DNA from: Microbotryum silenes-acaulis
Taxonomy: Eukaryota > Basidiomycota > Microbotryomycetes > Microbotryales > Microbotryaceae
NCBI GenBank assembly: GCA_003665825.1
Contig: QPFY01000003.1
Span: forward strand, 1,736,001-1,800,000
DNA: 64,000 bases
Direction: 5' to 3'
The notes under the pieces are model-generated. The model was given only the letters and a program-made list of their open reading frames with translations. It was not told where the DNA came from and did not search any database. The translations under genes were made by a program, and so were the position numbers. Below, piece after piece: positions 58,882 through 64,000 of the stretch. Each line of letters begins with the position of its first letter. The stretch's first letter is position 1.

Positions 58882-61800
58882 TTAGGCCTCGGCGTTGTAG
58901 AAGACGATGCCAGGCTTGCCCGGTTCAGCAGCCTCCACGATCGGCGCGACCATCCCCGGTTCATTTTCCTTGATCTCGGTGATGGCGACGACGTCAATCT
59001 TGTCCATACCGAGCTGTCGCTTGATGTAGGCCATCGCACGATCGAGCACGGCCTTTTCGTCGTACAGGACCTGGCGATTGAACGCGATCTCGGGGCCGAA
59101 CTGCGCGATCTTCTTCTTGAAGATGGCGATGAAGGGGTTCACCTTCTTGTCCTTGGCCAGACCCTTCTCGGTCAAGAGTGCCCTCAATTTTTGTTCATCG
59201 ACGGTGTTGGTCCCGTCGTTGAACGCTTCGCGAACCAAAGCAACAGCGCTGTCTTGCCATTCCGGGTACCCATTGGCGACCCAGACCTTAACGGCCTTGG
59301 GCTTGCTCGGGTCGTAGGAACCTGTGCCCTTGCCCTTGGCCTTCTTCTTGGCAAAGTCGAGTTCGGCATCGCGAATCTCCTTCAGGGTTGAACGGATGTA
59401 GCCGGCCGAGTCGAGGACGATGCGATCGACCGGGCCGGTCATTTCGGGCCATTGCGCCTCTTGGATCGATTTTTTCTCCCCGCAGATCTTGGACCACAGG
59501 TGTTCGGCGACGTGGGGGGCGATCGGGGTGATAAGCAAGGCCTGGACGCGGACGAAGCGCTCGATGAGGTCACGGCGCATGCCACCTTCACCGGCGGTCG
59601 CGTCACGGTAGCTATCACGAGCGGCGAGGAGTTGGTAGAAGCCATACTTCAACGCCTCCTTGTAGAGCGATCTGGTGAGTGAGAAAGGGAAGGAGGAACG
59701 TCAGGCATTCTCGTACTGATCCAAATCGCATCTTGATGAGCCAACACTCACTTCTCATAAGCCTTGAGGGTCAACTCGATCGCCTCGTTGATCTCATTCG
59801 CAAAGATCTTGTCCCAGATCGACTCCTCTGACGAGCTCTCGCGAATGTTCTCGCCCAATTTGATCGACTCCTCGGACCAATCGGTCAGCGTCTTCAAGCG
59901 CAAGATGGCTGCGTTCGCGGTCGCTTCCTCAAAGTTCGCGTCCTCGATCGAATCACCTGCATCGGCGAGGGTGAGACGGGTTGCATCGGCACCGAATTTG
60001 AGCAAGGCGTCGCGGAGCGTCAACGAATTACCCGTCGACTTGGACATCTTTTCGCCGTTCAACATCAAGTGACCGTTGGCGCGCATCGACAGGGGCCAGT
60101 TCTCTTCGGCAAAGAGGGCCGAGTGGACGTAGATGCAGAAGGAGAGATGGTTCGGAATCAAATCCTTACCCGAGGATCGGATGTCCATTGGGTAAAAGTA
60201 TGAGAACTCGGCTTTGAGGATGTTGAGCTTTTCGGTCGGGATCGGTGCATCGGCCGGGAGGACGCCGTTGGCGTAGACGTAGTCCCACATCTCGTCGGTC
60301 ATCTGCTCGACCGTGATGCCCAGGGGCCCGACGACGCTGCCGTCGATGGAAGGGCCGTGGAGCAAGTGAGCGATGGTGTAGTAAGCCATGTAGATGGTCG
60401 AATCCGACAGTGACTCGACGAGGAATTGCGGGTCCCAAGGGAGCTTGGAGCCTAGACCGTACGACCTCGCGCAGGCCCATTGACGCAGCCAGCCCAGAGT
60501 CCTCTCGAAGCTGTGCCTCGTCTCACTGTTGTACGTGTTCATGCGCGACAAGAGCTTCTCGGCCTTCTTGAGCCATCCTGGCTCTCCGTAATCGAGATAC
60601 CACTGGTCGCACAGCGCGACGATGCACTCGTCAGCCGAACGACTCATAACGAGGTTCTCGGGTTCCGAGTAAGCGAAAGCGAGACCACGCTCGATCATGT
60701 CGTCGCGGACCTTGGTCTTGGCGTCCTCGACCTTGGAGCCCTTGAAAGGTCCGACGACCATCGTGCCCTGGTAAAAGCCTTCCTTGTAGGCGATCTCCTT
60801 GGCCTCGGCGAGCTGCTTCGTGTCCTTGGGCGACTGGATGCGAAGCTTCTCAACAAGCGCCTTAGCCGTCAAGTCACCATACGTGGGCGTTGACAGGACG
60901 GAAACGGGTTCAAGCGAAGCCCATGCAGGGTCGATCTTGTAGTACTCGGCCTTCTTTTGCAGATCGAGTTGGGTGATCCAATCGTCGGGCGAATCTGAGG
61001 GAACGCAGGACACAACGGCTGTTCCTTTGGTCGCCGACACGGTCTCCATCGGCAAGACGTAAACCTCACCGTGGATCGCATTGGGGGCAGCGACCTTGGT
61101 CCCGATCATCTCGGCGCCCTGGAGCTTGCCAACGCACGCCGTCGCATCATCGAACGAGTCCTCGACTTTGAGAAGGCCTTGGTAGGCCATGTTCCTCGCC
61201 GCTCGCCTCGAGACGAGATAGAGGACCTCTTCGTCTGAGCCCTTGGTGGAAGAGGACGGGTAGAGACCGTACTCGATCGTAGGGCCAACGAAGCACGATG
61301 TCTGACCGTACATTGTCTCGGGTCGGAGCGTGGCTGCGACGAGCACAACCTTGCGACCGGCCGCGAGTTCCTTGACGCGTTGGGCACGTTCGCCAAATGT
61401 TGTGACGGGCATCTTGAGAGCCGTGTACTCTTGGGGTCCGACACCTTCTCCGGACTGTCGGTCGTGGTCCATGCAAGGTTGGCCATCCTTGGGCGAGAAG
61501 ATGGTGTAACGCTTGCCGAATTCTGTTCACGACGAAAGATCTGTCAGCGGTGAGATAGATCGGTGGGCATCCACAGTTTCAAACGCACTGATGTAACCAA
61601 GAGCCTTGAGCTTGTTCATCTGCCATCTGACGAACGAGTCATAGTAAGGGTTCGCCGGGGTCGTAATGAAGGATCGTCGCCAGTCGACGCGACCACCGAG
61701 GTCTGTGATATCGGCTTCGGCGATGGGAGGGAAGTAGGTGAGCCAGTATTGCGGGTCGGCAAACTTTTGGATCTCCTCGAGGGGTACGCCGATCGATCGC

Positions 61801-62631
61801 ATGATCTGGAACTGGTAGGTGAGGCCGGTCGACTTGGCGGCGAGCTTGCCCTTCTTTGCTTTTGACGGGTCGGACGAGACGACGGCCGCGGAGGGGGCAC
61901 CGTTGATGGGAGCTGGGGGTTCAACCTGCTTTGCGTTGGAATAGGCCATCAGTCGCTGAGCATGACAAGCGATGAGCCGGCTGTGTAGTGCTCACATCAG
62001 CTTCGTCGACGGTCGAAGGGTCCTTGTAGCCCTCAAAAGTGGGGCCAAACATTTCCATTTCTCGGATGATCTTGTCGGCGGCAGATTTGATCGGCATGCC
62101 CGTCTGTGGAGATCACAAGAGCCCGAAGTCAGCCCTTCGAGAAGACTCGAGAGACCTGCTACGGCTTCGGCGACACCCACGCAGTGAAATCCGACCGGCC
62201 AAAGAACCCTCTTGCCGCGCATTCGCTCGAATCCGGCGGCAAACTCGATCTTGGAGATGGTGAAGGCATGACCAAGATGGAGCGAGCCGTTCATGTACTG
62301 TGCGGTTGCGAGAGGGTCAGCTCATTCTGACTGGTGACTCGCTCGCCGGCTGGCAGGGGCTGTTCAGGGGCTCCACTTGACCAGCGGCATGACTTACGGG
62401 GTAAGGGAAGGTGCCCATCCACTTGGGTCGATCTTTCCTCGCTTCCTGGGCCAGCTTGACAAAGTCGACGTCGGTGCCATCGGGTACTTTGAGGGTGCCG
62501 TCGGTGAAGGGACTGTCGGTCTCGAACTGCTTCTCATGCTGCCATCGCTTCTGCGCGTCGTGCTCGAGCTGGATCAGGTAGTCACGCTTCGAGGTGTTGG
62601 CGGCGGGAGGAGCAACTGTAGACGCCGACAT
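58882..62631 (-). CDS. CDC60: Cytosolic leucyl-tRNA synthetase
   Basis: Class I synthetase that charges tRNA-Leu. The start at 62631 gives [20 protein letters not shown]. Exon 1 ends WMGTFPYP; the next gives [19 protein letters not shown], with HLGH as the HIGH motif, and [12 protein letters not shown]. Then come [33 protein letters not shown] and [20 protein letters not shown]. The editing domain lies in the main exon (59748-61472), with [20 protein letters not shown]. The KMSKS loop is [20 protein letters not shown]. The anticodon-binding and C-terminal domains end the protein ([20 protein letters not shown]; stop at 58882). The lack of a presequence and the eukaryotic layout indicate the cytosolic enzyme. 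The gene is convergent to arrestin B. Confidence 0.94.
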
Positions 62632-62639
62632 GGTCGTTC

Positions 62640-62690
62640 GCAGCTGTTGCTGGTGGTGCTGGTGGTGCTGGTGGTGCTGCTGATGTGGGA
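62640..62690. repeat. Short 9-bp tandem repeat in the LeuRS 5' region
   Basis: A GCTGGTGGT unit repeats about three to four times just upstream of the LeuRS start codon. It would be transcribed into the 5' UTR as an AC/CAC-rich stretch. Confidence 0.7.
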
Positions 62691-63134
62691 GAGTCGGGGA
62701 GAAGGTGCGAGCCGTGCGAGCCGTGCGAAGAGCGGTGTCACGAGCAGCTGGCGAAAAGAGGTTGCGCGGACAAAAATACGTCACGCTTGGCGGACGAATG
62801 GTGGGTCCCTAGTTATTGGTTGGTGCTGGTTGACCGGTCTCGTCGCTAGGGGTTCGAGGTGGTGCGGTGCGGAAGCCAAGAGATGCAGCGCGGCTCCGTC
62901 GTCGACGCCGCCTCCGCGCGCTCTGACCTTTTTTGAGTCAAAATCGCAAATGTTAGTTGCAACACCCTTCAGCTCGGCGCCGGCTCAGCTGCCGCTCGGA
63001 AGGCCCGAGTAAAGTCGCTAAATTTAGGCCTACGCCGCGCAAGAGTCCTCATAGGTACCGCCTACTTTTGGATTTTTTTTCCTCGAGGCTTGATTGATCT
63101 GAACTTGATCTGACCCCCGTCAGATCAGATCTGA
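62691..63134. repeat. Intergenic DNA with a GATC-rich palindromic repeat
   Basis: No gene is seen. From about 63094 to 63148 the sequence contains CTTGATCTGA copies followed by overlapping GATCAGATCT palindromes, which can fold back on themselves. Confidence 0.6.
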
Positions 63135-63500
63135 TCAGATCTGATCCAATGCGGACCCTTGGTCACTCATACCGTCCTTCGACTTCCTCTCCTGAACTCT
63201 GCCAATGGTCGGACTGTACTCGATAACTGCATTGGCGATGGGCAGAAGGACTGAAACATCGCCGCCCTTGTACTTAACCTGGAGATCGCGCAGTATGATG
63301 ACATTCCGAGACCCGATGTCGTTGGATATGTCTCGAGCAGGCGATGCTTGAATCTCCCACTCATTGACTAACTTCTCGTCATTCTCGGGTATGCCGATCC
63401 ACGCAACCTTCTTGAATCTGACCACACCGTCGTTGATGGCAAGATGACTTCCATCGCCGATAGACGAGACCGGAATCTCACGTGACTGGTATCTAGACAT
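63135..63500 (-). CDS. Small uncharacterised open reading frame
   Basis: A 121-codon frame starting MSRYQSREIPVSSIGDGSHL, with a strand-like middle (GVVRFKKVAWIGIPEN, RNVIILRDLQVKYKGGDV) and ending SDQGSALDQI. I do not recognise it. Alternating hydrophobic residues suggest beta strands, and it might be a 3' exon or a decayed piece of the same kind of gene as the frame at 63779. The GATC repeat overlaps its 3' end. Confidence 0.3.
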   Translation of the reverse strand: MSRYQSREIPVSSIGDGSHLAINDGVVRFKKVAWIGIPENDEKLVNEWEIQASPARDISNDIGSRNVIILRDLQVKYKGGDVSVLLPIANAVIEYSPTIGRVQERKSKDGMSDQGSALDQI

Positions 63501-63778
63501 GACTGATACAACTGGCCGTGGAAATGAATTATCCAGCGACCAGCATGTTAGTCCTGAGACATTTGCTCACAGATTTAGTCAGTGCCACTACAGACAGGAT
63601 GCAAATGTGCCTGATCCAACAGTGGTTACGATGCAGTAATGTGAATGACTGATGTTACAGCATGAGAAGCGAATGTGAATGAGACGTGGAAGAATGCTAG
63701 TCGTCATATGGGTCTCAGCGAGATCGTCATGACAGGCGTGCCTTTTGACATCTTGACTGGGCACTCTACATCATAGTT
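63501..63778. other. Intergenic or intronic stretch
   Basis: No feature recognised. The sequence is less GC-rich than neighbouring genes. Confidence 0.4.
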
Positions 63779-64000
63779 TCAGAGCTCCACCTGGGCGATC
63801 ACGGGCTTGACGGAGGCAAGGGCCGGTAAGGCCTTGACTCGGTATGACTCGGGGACTGACGGCAGGATGTCGACTAGGACTGTATTGGGGATCTCCAAGT
63901 TCAGGGTCGAGACGCACGTAATGACCTTGACGTGCCAGGGACTTATGACGATATCTGACGGCAGCCGGATGAGCCAGCCAGTTATCTTGGTCACCTCCGA
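63779..64000 (-). CDS. 3' end of a gene that leaves the window
   Basis: Minus-strand frame with stop at 63779-63781, open to the window edge (its displayed Met at 63994 need not be the start). It reads TGWLIRLPSDIVISPWHVKV, STLNLEIPNTVLVDILPSVP and ends VKPVIAQVEL. Not recognised. Alternating hydrophobic residues again suggest beta structure. Only about 70 residues are visible. Confidence 0.35.
   Translation of the reverse strand, partial: SEVTKITGWLIRLPSDIVISPWHVKVITCVSTLNLEIPNTVLVDILPSVPESYRVKALPALASVKPVIAQVEL

Overview
The window is nuclear DNA from a fungus, most likely a basidiomycete. Genes are split by many short GT-AG introns (roughly 50-100 nt, often with a CTGAC/CTAAC-like branch site), coding DNA is GC-rich, and the gene set is typically basidiomycete, including an F-box/LRR protein and a BCAS3-type WD40 protein. 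A Pucciniomycotina / Microbotryomycetes red-yeast-like source is my inference from protein flavour and was not tested. No rRNA, tRNA, CRISPR array or viral gene was recognised.

Layout. 1-2.0 kb: no convincing gene; decayed AT-rich repeats. 2.0-6.0 kb: a divergent pair of mitochondrial genes, methionyl-tRNA formyltransferase (-) and protoporphyrinogen oxidase (+). 6.0-11.1 kb: an accessory zone with a 23-G run, a broken F-box copy, an intact F-box/LRR gene, tandem duplications, and a decayed unknown gene whose middle has been copied in inverted orientation. 11.4-21.6 kb: a Get5-like ubiquitin-like protein, a ZNF706-like zinc protein, an acetoacetate-decarboxylase-like protein, a cytidine-deaminase-fold protein with microexons, and a tandem pair of paralogues, one with a CCCH zinc finger and one without. 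22.2-31.2 kb: mitochondrial Hsp70, the ribosome-biogenesis factor UTP22, and a DUF2461 protein with a charged tail. 31.2-32.3 kb: a gene-free stretch with 10-bp-phased TGCA arrays and a 144-bp inverted-repeat element. 32.6-42.9 kb: a hypothetical gene, a FEN1/XPG-like nuclease, a BAG-domain protein, the ER-fusion GTPase SEY1 and a quinone-oxidoreductase-like enzyme. 44.0-52.6 kb: SNU66/SART1, a BCAS3-like WD40 protein and MIX17. 53.6-58.6 kb: two tandem arrestin-like genes. 58.9-62.6 kb: cytosolic leucyl-tRNA synthetase. 62.6-64 kb: repeats, a doubtful small ORF and the 3' end of a gene that leaves the window.

The recognised genes are mostly single-copy housekeeping functions and form no operon-like pathway. 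Many are divergent or convergent neighbours. Several products act in mitochondria (formyltransferase, protoporphyrinogen oxidase, Hsp70, MIX17). Others serve RNA metabolism and translation (UTP22, SNU66, the CCCH protein, LeuRS) or membrane and protein traffic (Get5-like, BAG, SEY1, arrestins, BCAS3). Exon boundaries were worked out by hand from splice sites and reading-frame continuity. Where an entry gives exon coordinates, the phases were checked. Where it gives only a span, internal boundaries are approximate.
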